This document shows, piece after piece, positions 1 through 6,112 of a stretch of 11,494 nucleotides of DNA. The stretch spans positions 1 to 11,494 of the forward strand of contig JACCYG010000152.1 in assembly GCA_013696595.1 (NCBI GenBank). Direction: 5' to 3'. Each line of letters begins with the position of its first letter. Within the stretch, counting starts at the first letter, position 1. The notes under the pieces are model-generated. The model saw nothing but the letters and a program-made list of their open reading frames with translations, had not been told where the DNA came from and searched no databases. The position numbers were made by a program, and so were the translations under genes. Source of the DNA: Actinomycetota bacterium. GTDB lineage: Bacteria > Actinomycetota > Thermoleophilia > Gaiellales > Gaiellaceae.

Positions 1-159
1 GTGCGAGACGTCGAAGATCCCCGCGCCCCGTCGTACCGCCAGATGCTCGTCGGAGATCGACGTGTACTGCACCGGCATCTCCCAGCCGGCGAATGGGACG
101 AGACGCGCGCCGAGAGCGGCGTGGCGCTCGTAGAGCGGCGTCCGGCGGAGCGTCTGCAC
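1..159 (-). CDS. gcvT: Aminomethyltransferase (glycine cleavage T protein), N-terminal part, truncated by window edge
   Basis: The minus strand encodes 53 residues from a GTG at 157-159 to the window edge, open throughout. The translation begins VQTLRRTPLYERHAALGA, continues through PFAGWEMPVQY and ends with RRGAGIFDVSH. These are the hallmark N-terminal blocks of GcvT: the TPLY opening, the F-x-GWEMPVQY block and the R-x-G-x-G-x-FDVSH block. GcvT is the tetrahydrofolate-dependent aminomethyltransferase of the cytoplasmic glycine cleavage complex. It releases ammonia from the aminomethyl-lipoyl H protein and forms methylene-THF. The GTG start fits the family's usual N-terminus, and an AGGA lies about 10 nt upstream. 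The gene starts 46 nt from the divergent TTG start of the small plus-strand gene. Whether gcvH and gcvP follow cannot be seen. Confidence 0.9.
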   Translation of the reverse strand, partial: MQTLRRTPLYERHAALGARLVPFAGWEMPVQYTSISDEHLAVRRGAGIFDVSH

Positions 160-174
160 GGGGTCGCAATCCTA

Positions 175-185
175 GTACGACGTAC
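175..185. promoter_or_regulatory. Perfect 11-bp palindrome in the divergent gcvT / small-gene spacer
   Basis: GTACGACGTAC reads as two 5-bp arms (GTACG/CGTAC) around a central A. It sits in the 46-nt gap between the gcvT start (159) and the proposed start of the divergent gene (206). Its position between divergent starts suits an operator, but no regulator is known and a short palindrome can arise by chance. Confidence 0.25.
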
Positions 186-205
186 CTCGCAGGGCACGGG
201 ACGCG

Positions 206-550
206 TTGAACCAGCGTGGGAGAGGACACGCGGCGAATCGCGGAGACGAGTCGCTCTACCGCGAGGTGAACGAGCGAATCGCCGAGACGGCCGAGCGCTT
301 CGAGAGCGGCAGCGCCGAGTTCTATTGCGAGTGCGCGGACCCGGCGTGCACGGAGTGGGTCGAGGCGACGCTGCCGTCCTACGAGGACGTTCGCTCGGAA
401 AGCACGCAATTCATCCTCGCTCCGGGCCACGCTCTCCCCGAGGTCGAGGAAGTGGTCGAGCGACACGAGGGGTTCAACGTCGTCGAGAAGGTCGAACCGA
501 CACTCGCGGCGATTTTGACCCACCTCGACCCGCGCGCCGAGCCGGCGTAA
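206..550 (+). CDS. Small conserved hypothetical protein with CxCx4C cluster
   Basis: This 114-residue protein is predicted to be soluble, with no signal peptide or membrane segment. It is acidic, with a helical N-terminal part (YREVNERIAETAERF, about 18-32), a CECADPAC cluster (Cys41, Cys43, Cys48) followed by TEWVEATLPSYEDV, and then an APGHALPEVEEVVER block (72-86) containing His75. I recall similar short actinobacterial proteins with a REVNERI helix, a CxC...C centre and an APGH motif, of unknown function. The three Cys plus His could bind a metal; that is inference. The TTG at 206 is the first start after the in-frame stop at 173, and it has only a weak ribosome site. The alternative frame from GTG 216 gives VGEDTRRIA, which would join naturally to DESLYREVNERI, so a 1-nt error near 240 is possible. 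The gene converges on tnaA with 23 nt between stops and no clear terminator. Confidence 0.72.
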   Translation: MNQRGRGHAANRGDESLYREVNERIAETAERFESGSAEFYCECADPACTEWVEATLPSYEDVRSESTQFILAPGHALPEVEEVVERHEGFNVVEKVEPTLAAILTHLDPRAEPA

Positions 551-573
551 CGTCCACGCGGGACTGCCAGGGC

Positions 574-1968
574 TCAGGCGGGCGTGAGGCGCTTGTCGAG
601 CGGCGCGAGCTTCGCCGTGAAGTGGCGCAGGACGGGCGCCTCCTCCACCATCTCGAACCCGCCGAGCGATTCTGCGTCGGCGAGCGTAGCCGCCATCGCG
701 TCGCCTGCCTGCTCGAGCTGGCGCGACGTGTAGACGCGACGAGGGACTGCGAGTCGTACGAGTTCGAGCGGCGGGTGGCGGTTCTCGCCCGTCAGTGGGT
801 CGCGCCCGGCCATCACCGACCCGATCTCCGCCCCGCGTACCCCACCGGCGAGATAGAGCGAGCACGCTAGCGCCCACCCTGGAAACTGCTCCGCCGGGAT
901 GTGCGGGACCGTAGCGCCGGCGTCGACGTAGACGGCGTGCCCTCCGACCGGCTCGACCACCGACGCACCCGCCTCGACGAGGAGGTGCCCGACGTAGGCG
1001 ACCTGCTGGATGCGGTAGCGCAGGTAGCTCTCCTCGAGAACCTCGCGCAACCCGACCGCGATCACCTCGAGGTCGCGCCCCGCAAGCCCGCCGTATGTCG
1101 GGAAGCCCTCTGAGACGACCCCACGCGCCTGCAGGCGGTGAAAGAACTCCTCGTCCTCGCCAACGGCGACGAACCCTCCGATGTTCGCGATCGCATCCTT
1201 CTTCGCACTCATGAGAACGGCGTCCGCGTCGGCCATCATCTCGTGCACGATCTCGCCGAGCGGCGTCTTGCCGTAGCCGGCCTCACGCTCGCGGACGAAC
1301 CACGCGTTCTCGGCGAACCGGGCGATGTCGAGGACGAGCTTCTTCCCGCGCTCCCGGGTGACGGCCGCGACCTCGCGAATATTGGCAAGCGACACCGGCT
1401 GGCCCCCACCCGCGTTGTTCGTGATCGTGAGCATCACGATCGAGACCGTGTCTCCATCCTCGCCGTCCAGGAGCTCGACGAGCCGCTCCACGTCCATGTT
1501 CCCCTTGAACGGGGCGTCGAGAGCCGGATCGAGCGCCTCCGGGACGGGGAGGTCGAGGGCCACCCCGCCGCGGATCTCGATGTGAGCCCGCGTCGTGTCG
1601 AAATGGGCGTTGGAAGGGACGATCTCGCCCGGATCGATCACGGCGCCGAAGAAGACCCCCTCGGCGCCCCGTCCCTGGTGGGCCGGGACGACGAATGGGA
1701 AGCCGAGCACGTCCTTCACCGTCTCCCGAAACCGTTCGAAGCTCTGTGAGCCCGCGTAGGACTCATCGCCGAGCATGAGCGCCGCCCATTGGGTCTGGCT
1801 CATCGCACCTGTGCCCGAGTCGGTCAGAAGATCGAGCTCGACGTCGCGCGCGGCGACCTGGAAGAGGTTCCAGCCGGCGCGCGCAAGCGCTTCCTCGCGC
1901 TCCGCTCGGGTCGTGAGCCGGACCGGCTCGACCATCTTGATCCGAAACGGCTCTCTCGGCGCCCGCAT
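574..1968 (-). CDS. tnaA: Tryptophanase (PLP-dependent beta-eliminating lyase; tyrosine phenol-lyase relative)
   Basis: This 464-residue protein aligns along its full length with E. coli TnaA (471 aa). TnaA is a cytoplasmic PLP enzyme that splits L-tryptophan into indole, pyruvate and ammonia. Landmarks in order are PFRIKMVEPV (7-16), LLTDSGTGAM (47-56), HQGRGAE (97-103), FDTTR (123-127), QPVSLAN (190-196), DIARFAENAWF (214-224), MSAKKDA (253-259, with the PLP Schiff-base lysine in KK), EGFPTYGG (287-294), GGHAVYVDAG (342-351) and VLRHFTAKL (446-454). Asp124, Ile382 and His450 match tryptophanase Asp137, a non-Arg residue where tyrosine phenol-lyase has Arg381, and His463. Tryptophanase is therefore favoured over tyrosine phenol-lyase. 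The ATG gives the expected N-terminus but has no evident Shine-Dalgarno. The gene lies 51 nt behind ftsZ on the same strand; no tnaC-like leader fits in that gap. Confidence 0.9.
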   Translation of the reverse strand: MRAPREPFRIKMVEPVRLTTRAEREEALARAGWNLFQVAARDVELDLLTDSGTGAMSQTQWAALMLGDESYAGSQSFERFRETVKDVLGFPFVVPAHQGRGAEGVFFGAVIDPGEIVPSNAHFDTTRAHIEIRGGVALDLPVPEALDPALDAPFKGNMDVERLVELLDGEDGDTVSIVMLTITNNAGGGQPVSLANIREVAAVTRERGKKLVLDIARFAENAWFVREREAGYGKTPLGEIVHEMMADADAVLMSAKKDAIANIGGFVAVGEDEEFFHRLQARGVVSEGFPTYGGLAGRDLEVIAVGLREVLEESYLRYRIQQVAYVGHLLVEAGASVVEPVGGHAVYVDAGATVPHIPAEQFPGWALACSLYLAGGVRGAEIGSVMAGRDPLTGENRHPPLELVRLAVPRRVYTSRQLEQAGDAMAATLADAESLGGFEMVEEAPVLRHFTAKLAPLDKRLTPA

Positions 1969-1986
1969 GAAGTGGTTTCTACAACG

Positions 1987-2005
1987 TCGGCGCGGTGCTC
2001 GCCGA
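1987..2005 (-). other. Small hairpin in the ftsZ-tnaA spacer
   Basis: TCGGCG and CGCCGA form a 6-bp perfect stem around a 7-nt loop in the 51-nt gap between the ftsZ stop and the tnaA start. No T-tract follows on the minus strand, so it is not a convincing intrinsic terminator. It could be an mRNA structure ahead of tnaA or a chance stem in GC-rich DNA. Confidence 0.2.
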
Positions 2006-2019
2006 TCGTGCGAAGGCGC

Positions 2020-3090
2020 CTACGGCTCGCGGAGGAAGGACGGCACTTCCAGAACGTCGGAGGGAAGCTCGAACTCGCGCCGGGCCAGCTCCGGGATCTG
2101 CTCGTCGCGTAGCTCGCTGCGGATCCGCCGTTCACGCCGGAAGCGGGCGTCGAAACCGGTGGCGATGACCGTGACACGCACCTGCCCGGCGAGGTTCTCG
2201 TCGATCACGGCGCCGAAGATGACGTTCGCGTTCTGGTCCGCTGCGCCGGTGACGACCTCCGCCGCCTCGTTCACCTCGAAGAGACCGATGTCGGAGCCGC
2301 CGCTGATGTTGAGCAGGATCCCGGTTGCACCTTCGATCGAGGCCTCGAGCAGGGGCGACGAGACCGCCGCGCGCGCAGCCTCGGCGGCGCGGTTCGGCCC
2401 GTCCGCCTCGCCGATCCCCATTAGGGCCGAGCCGGCGTCGCGCATGATCGTCCGGACGTCCGCGAAATCCAGGTTCACGAGACCGGGAACCGTGATCAGG
2501 TCCGTGATCCCCTGGACGCCCTGGCGAAGCACGTCGTCCGCCATGCGAAACGCGTCCATGACCGAGGTTTCCTTCTCGACGATCTGGAGGAGCCGGTCGT
2601 TCGGAATGACGATGAGCGTGTCGACCTTGTCGCCGAGCTCGGCGATTCCGTCCTCGGCCTGTCTTGAGCGCTTCCGACCCTCGAACGTGAACGGCCGCGT
2701 GACGACGCCGACCGTCAACGCACCAAGCTCCTGGGCGATCTCGGCGACCACGGGTGCGCCGCCGGTCCCCGTGCCGCCGCCCTCACCCACGGTGACGAAC
2801 ACCATGTCCGAGCCCTTCAGCACCTCCTTGATCTCGTCGCGGCTTTCCGTCGCAGCGCGGAACCCGACCTCCGGGTCGGCGCCGGCGCCGAGACCCCGGG
2901 TGGCGACCGCGCCGATGTGGAGCTTGGCGTCCGCATCACACATGAGGAGCGCTTGGGCGTCCGTGTTCACCGCCACGAACTCGACGCCCTTCAGACCGGC
3001 GTCGACCATGCGGTTGACCGCGTTCGAGCCGCCGCCGCCGATGCCGACGACTTTGAGGACTGCCAGGTAGCTTCCGGTTTGATCGCGCAT
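2020..3090 (-). CDS. ftsZ: Cell division GTPase FtsZ
   Basis: FtsZ is the tubulin homologue that polymerises at midcell into the Z ring and recruits the divisome. The 356-residue product carries the nucleotide-binding GIGGGGSN (16-23), the tubulin signature GGGTGTG (104-110), the RPFTFEGRKRS stretch (132-142), PNDRLL (163-168), the T7 synergy loop NLDFADV (206-212) that supplies the catalytic Asp, and a C-terminal peptide DVLEVPSFLREP (345-356) of the type that docks membrane anchors such as SepF. The linker before that peptide is short (about 30 residues), charged and Arg/Glu-rich. The ATG at 3088-3090 is chosen because GAGG lies 7 nt upstream. A longer reading from a TTG at 3147 would begin inside the -35 element and is unlikely. 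The gene is last in the dcw run and has its own likely promoter; no ftsA is present. Confidence 0.98.
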   Translation of the reverse strand: MRDQTGSYLAVLKVVGIGGGGSNAVNRMVDAGLKGVEFVAVNTDAQALLMCDADAKLHIGAVATRGLGAGADPEVGFRAATESRDEIKEVLKGSDMVFVTVGEGGGTGTGGAPVVAEIAQELGALTVGVVTRPFTFEGRKRSRQAEDGIAELGDKVDTLIVIPNDRLLQIVEKETSVMDAFRMADDVLRQGVQGITDLITVPGLVNLDFADVRTIMRDAGSALMGIGEADGPNRAAEAARAAVSSPLLEASIEGATGILLNISGGSDIGLFEVNEAAEVVTGAADQNANVIFGAVIDENLAGQVRVTVIATGFDARFRRERRIRSELRDEQIPELARREFELPSDVLEVPSFLREP

Positions 3091-3097
3091 CGTTGAA

Positions 3098-3101
3098 CCT
3101 C
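3098..3101 (-). promoter_or_regulatory. ftsZ ribosome binding site
   Basis: GAGG on the minus strand lies 7 nt before the ATG at 3088-3090. It supports that ATG rather than the upstream in-frame TTG at 3147. Confidence 0.65.
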
Positions 3102-3118
3102 GACTTGAGCTTCGGACG

Positions 3119-3147
3119 AGCCTACGCGGCCCGCGAGCGTCTGTCAA
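3119..3147 (-). promoter_or_regulatory. Putative sigma70-type promoter of ftsZ
   Basis: On the minus strand a perfect TTGACA -35 (3142-3147) is separated by exactly 17 nt from TAGGCT (3119-3124), a plausible -10 for a high-GC actinobacterium. It lies wholly inside the 91-nt ftsQ-ftsZ spacer. Transcription would start near 3112, giving a short leader that still contains the GAGG ribosome site. A dedicated promoter close to ftsZ is common in actinobacteria. The match was found by eye only. Confidence 0.6.
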
Positions 3148-3150
3148 TCG

Positions 3151-3163
3151 CCTGCTTTGCAGG
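3151..3163. promoter_or_regulatory. Inverted repeat just upstream of the ftsZ -35 element
   Basis: CCTGC-TTT-GCAGG (plus strand) is a perfect 5-bp dyad with a 3-nt centre, 3 bp upstream of the -35 box. It could be a regulator site or a small hairpin at the end of the ftsQ message. There is no T-run after it in the minus-strand direction, so it is not a standard terminator. Confidence 0.3.
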
Positions 3164-3181
3164 TGTTTCTACCAAGAACTC

Positions 3182-4039
3182 TCAACCCTCACTTTCGAGT
3201 TGAGACTTTGCGGCCGCGACGGGACGCTGCGGTAGAGCGACGTCCAGGTACGCGAGCGTCCGCCTCTCGTCTTCCGGAAGGGACCTGAGGACCGCCGCGG
3301 CAGCGGCAATCTTCCGCCGTAGATCGGCGGGTGGACCGAGTTCGAGCGCCACGTTCCCCTCGAGCACAGCGGTCACGGCGCCGTCCGCCGCGCGAACCGA
3401 TTCGACGGCGAGGGGAAACCGTCTGGGGAGAGCGCGGAGCGTGGTCACTGCCACCTGTGCGTCACGGTCGGTGAGGGAGAGGCCCGGCCGCAGCGACACC
3501 GTCTCCGCGAGGCGAATGCGCGGAAGGCCGATCGAGTCCTCCCATTCGAGCTCGCGGATCACGGTGCCGGTCTCGGCTATCACCCAGGCCTGCCTCCCAC
3601 GCCGCACGACCGCGAGCGGGCGTTCCGCTTCGACCAGAACGGTCAACTCGTGGGGGAAGGCCCGATCGACCCGCGCCGTTCGGACGGAGGGAAGAGCCGC
3701 GATGCGGCGCTCGACGTCCTCGGAATCGAGGGCGACGAGACTGGTCCCGAGGACGTCCTCGAGCGACGCCTGCACCTCGCGGCCAACCGTCGGCGGCCCG
3801 CCGGAGATCGTCACCGTCCGAACGGCGAAGACGCGGCTCTCTCGGGCCACGGCGTACGCGGCGCCGAGCAGCACCAGGATCCCCGCGAAGGTCAGGAGCT
3901 CCCGACGTGTGGGCGTGCGCGGCGAGGGGAGCGAAGGCAGGCGAAACGAAGGCAGCGGCAGGCCGGACCGAAACGACGGCGCGCGCCCGAGGGCGAGTAC
4001 AAGGCGCCTCCCCATGGGCGACGAGTTCGCCGCTCGCAC
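3182..4039 (-). CDS. ftsQ: Cell division protein FtsQ/DivIB
   Basis: FtsQ is a single-pass membrane protein that links the early divisome to FtsL/FtsB and FtsW/FtsI. The 285-residue product has a cytoplasmic Pro/Ser/Arg-rich N-terminus (1-47), one membrane helix (about 48-65, LLTFAGILVLLGAAYAVA), an extracytoplasmic POTRA domain (about 70-139, opening VFAVRTVTISGG and including PSVRTARVDRAFPHELTVLVEAERPLAVV) and a beta domain to about 270. The N-terminal tail repeats PSFR and LPSP-like segments. Sequence identity in this family is always low, so the call rests on architecture and position between murB and ftsZ. The GTG start is supported by an AGGAG 5 nt upstream; an internal ATG at 4013-4015 is the alternative. 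The gene starts 18 nt after the murB stop. Confidence 0.93.
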   Translation of the reverse strand: MRAANSSPMGRRLVLALGRAPSFRSGLPLPSFRLPSLPSPRTPTRRELLTFAGILVLLGAAYAVARESRVFAVRTVTISGGPPTVGREVQASLEDVLGTSLVALDSEDVERRIAALPSVRTARVDRAFPHELTVLVEAERPLAVVRRGRQAWVIAETGTVIRELEWEDSIGLPRIRLAETVSLRPGLSLTDRDAQVAVTTLRALPRRFPLAVESVRAADGAVTAVLEGNVALELGPPADLRRKIAAAAAVLRSLPEDERRTLAYLDVALPQRPVAAAKSQLESEG

Positions 4040-4044
4040 GGCCG

Positions 4045-4049
4045 CTCCT
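4045..4049 (-). promoter_or_regulatory. ftsQ ribosome binding site
   Basis: AGGAG on the minus strand lies 5 nt before the GTG at 4037-4039. It decides for that GTG over the in-frame ATG 24 nt further in. Confidence 0.7.
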
Positions 4050-4057
4050 ACCGGCGC

Positions 4058-4933
4058 TCAGTCGAGCGGCGGTATCTCGATCGGCCCCAGAAGCTGCACC
4101 TCGGGCTCGAGGAAGACGCCGAACTCCGCGCGCGCGCGGCGTCGGGCCTCGGCGATGAGCGCGATCGCATCGGCTGATCGCGCGCCCCCGTCGTTCTCGA
4201 TGAAGTTCGCGTGCTTCGGGGAGATCCGCGCGCCCCCGATCGCGTGCCCGCGTAGCCCGCACGCCTCGAGCATCCGCCCGGCCGTCAGCTCGTGCTCGGG
4301 GTTCTTGAAGACGCTTCCGAACGTTCGCTTGTTCGTCGGCTGCGCGGCCTTCCGCCTCGTCTGCATATCGGCGACCGTGACCTTGATCTCGTCGACCGGG
4401 CGGGCCTCGAGTCGAAACTCCGCCAGCGCGACGACCTGGCCGGGCGCCAAGCCCGACCGGCGATACCGGAGGCCGAGCTCCCCCGGAGTCAGCCAGCGCG
4501 CTCCCTTCGCATCGGCGACGAGCGCGCGGTCGAGGACACTCGAGACGTCGCCGCCATAGGCCCCCGCGTTCATCCACACGCCGCCTCCCACCGTCCCCGG
4601 GATCGCGCACACGAACTCGATCCCGCCGAGCCCGACCGCACGCGCACGGTGCAGGCAGACAGCGAGCGGCGCGCCGCCTCCGGCCACGAGCCTGCCGTCG
4701 TCGGCCTCCGCCGACGCGAGCTCCCCGGCGAGCTTGAGCGCGAGCCCCTCGAACCCCTCGTCGGCCGCGAGAAGATTCGACCCGAGCCCGACCGGCGCGA
4801 CGGGAAGATCGTGCTCGGCCGCCCAGCCCAGAAGGACCACGAGCTCGTCCACACTCGTCGGGGTAGCGAGCCACCGTGCGGGCCCGCCCGTGCCGAGCGT
4901 CGTGTACCTGGAGAGCGCGACCCGCTCCTTCAC
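4058..4933 (-). CDS. murB: UDP-N-acetylenolpyruvoylglucosamine reductase MurB (type II-like)
   Basis: MurB is the FAD enzyme that reduces UDP-GlcNAc-enolpyruvate to UDP-MurNAc with NADPH in the cytoplasm. The 291-residue product shows YTTLGTGGPAR (10-20) and PVGLGSNLL (47-55) of the FAD domain, then GIEFVCAIPGTVGGGVWMNAGAYGGD (about 104-129), YRRSG (157-161), GSVFKNP (206-212) with the proton-donor Ser207, the ISPKHANFIEN block (237-247), and FLEPEVQLLG (274-283) with catalytic Glu277. Its length and lack of the E. coli-type insertion fit a type II enzyme. The GTG start at 4931-4933 forms a GTGA overlap with the murC stop, so translation is probably coupled. The frame stays open upstream to 5092, but that part is antisense-like Arg-rich sequence inside murC and matches nothing in MurB. 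Confidence 0.97.
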   Translation of the reverse strand: MKERVALSRYTTLGTGGPARWLATPTSVDELVVLLGWAAEHDLPVAPVGLGSNLLAADEGFEGLALKLAGELASAEADDGRLVAGGGAPLAVCLHRARAVGLGGIEFVCAIPGTVGGGVWMNAGAYGGDVSSVLDRALVADAKGARWLTPGELGLRYRRSGLAPGQVVALAEFRLEARPVDEIKVTVADMQTRRKAAQPTNKRTFGSVFKNPEHELTAGRMLEACGLRGHAIGGARISPKHANFIENDGGARSADAIALIAEARRRARAEFGVFLEPEVQLLGPIEIPPLD

Positions 4934-6108
4934 GCCGCGAGCCTCTCGAGAATGAGCGGGACGGCACGATCGACATCGCCCGCGCCGATCGTGAGGACGA
5001 TGTCGCCACGGCGGGCCTGCGCGGCGGTCACGGCGGCCGCAGCTTCCAGGGCCGGCGCCCATCCAATAGGCATCCCGGGCCGCAGCTCGCACAGGCGGTC
5101 GACGAGAAGCTTCCCCGTCACGCCCGGAAGCGGTTCCTCCCGCGCGGGGTAGATCTCCGTGACGCAGGCGGCGTCCGCGTGAGCGAGCGCGTCAGCGAGC
5201 TCGCGCTCGAGGTAAGCGGTGCGCGAGTAGAGGTGCGGCTGAAAGAGGACGACGATGCGGCCGCCGCTTGCCAGGTCGCGCGCCGCCGCGAGCGTCGCCT
5301 CGATCTCGGCCGGGTGGTGCGCGTAGTCGTCCACAACGAGGACGCCGTTCGCCTCGCCGCGCGCCTCGAGGCGTCTTCCCGCTCCGCGGAACCCGGCGAG
5401 CACGCGCTCGGCGTCCCGGCGGGCCACTCCCGCAAGCTCGAGGGCGGCGAGCGCGCACGCCGCGTTGCGACGATTGTGCTCGCCGGGAACGGAGAGCTCG
5501 AGATCCACGGGCTCGAGCTCGTCCCCGCGAACGACCGCAGCCGCGGGCAGTGACCGGAGCCAACCGGCGAAGAGCTCTTCGACCTCGGCACGCGACGCGA
5601 AGGTCGTGTGGTGATCGAGGTCGACGTTTGTGATGACGGCGATCTCCGCCGAGAGGGAGGCGATCGTCCGGTCCGACTCGTCGCCTTCGACGACGAACCA
5701 TCCACTTCCCGCGCGGGCGTGCCCGCCGAGCTGGGGGATCTCGCCGCCGATCGCGAACGACGGGTCCTCGCCGAGCCGGTCGAGGCAGAAGGCGACCATG
5801 CCCGCCGTCGTCGTCTTTCCGTGCGCACCTGCGACCACGATCGAGCGTGCAAGCCGTGTCAGCTCCCCGAGCAACTCGGCGCGACTCTTCCCCTCGATCC
5901 GCCCCGCATATGCCGTCGACACGACGACCTCGGCGCCCGCGGGAGGCGCGCCTGGCTCGGGGGCGACGGTCACGGGGATGTCCGCCGCACGGACGTGAAC
6001 GAGATACGGCGTTTCGTTCCGATCCCAGCCGGAGACCTCCGCTCCCCACGCCCGGGCGAGGATCGCGTAGGCGGAGAGCCCCGCCCCGCCGATGCCTGCG
6101 AACCAGAT
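4930..6108 (-). CDS. murC: UDP-N-acetylmuramate--L-alanine ligase MurC (no canonical start codon)
   Basis: MurC joins L-Ala to UDP-MurNAc using ATP. The frame encodes the N-terminal Rossmann motif WFAGIGGAGLSAYA (2-15), the ATP P-loop GAHGKTTT (94-101), NVDLDHHTTF, GEHNRRNAACA, DDYAHHPAEIEA, FQPHLYSRT and a C-terminal GAGDVD. About 392 residues is short for MurC (often 430-490): the segment between the Rossmann motif and P-loop is compact, with STAYAGRIEGKSRAELL in place of the longer usual stretch. No ATG, GTG or TTG exists in frame between the stop at 6139-6141 and the GIGGAG motif. The first is GTG 5971-5973, which would delete the Rossmann core. I place the start at ATC 6106-6108, where an AGGA lies 2 nt upstream; the true start is uncertain. 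It follows murG by 4 nt, and its stop overlaps the murB start. Confidence 0.9.
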   Translation of the reverse strand: MWFAGIGGAGLSAYAILARAWGAEVSGWDRNETPYLVHVRAADIPVTVAPEPGAPPAGAEVVVSTAYAGRIEGKSRAELLGELTRLARSIVVAGAHGKTTTAGMVAFCLDRLGEDPSFAIGGEIPQLGGHARAGSGWFVVEGDESDRTIASLSAEIAVITNVDLDHHTTFASRAEVEELFAGWLRSLPAAAVVRGDELEPVDLELSVPGEHNRRNAACALAALELAGVARRDAERVLAGFRGAGRRLEARGEANGVLVVDDYAHHPAEIEATLAAARDLASGGRIVVLFQPHLYSRTAYLERELADALAHADAACVTEIYPAREEPLPGVTGKLLVDRLCELRPGMPIGWAPALEAAAAVTAAQARRGDIVLTIGAGDVDRAVPLILERLAA

Positions 6109-6112
6109 TTTC

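Noticed and set aside
551..573. Bidirectional terminator between the small gene and tnaA
   Set aside because: The 23-nt gap shows no GC stem followed by a T-run on either strand.
1..870. Plus-strand open frame across gcvT, the small gene and the tnaA end
   Set aside because: The translation is Arg-rich and unlike any protein I know, and it conflicts with three genes that have recognisable motifs.
1775..3070. Long plus-strand open frame opposite ftsZ and tnaA
   Set aside because: Ser/Arg/Pro-rich low-complexity translation with no family resemblance. It is antisense to well-supported FtsZ and tryptophanase codons, as expected in GC-rich DNA.
3462..5009. Minus-strand 515-residue open frame over ftsQ and murB
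   Set aside because: It is an out-of-frame reading of ftsQ and murB with very high Arg/Gly content and no domains.
4934..5092. N-terminal extension of MurB
   Set aside because: The frame is open, but the 53 extra residues are Arg-rich and overlap the murC end. The GTG in the GTGA overlap gives the normal MurB start.
4292..5152. Plus-strand open frame antisense to murB
   Set aside because: Its composition mirrors murB codons, and there is no ribosome site or recognisable domain.
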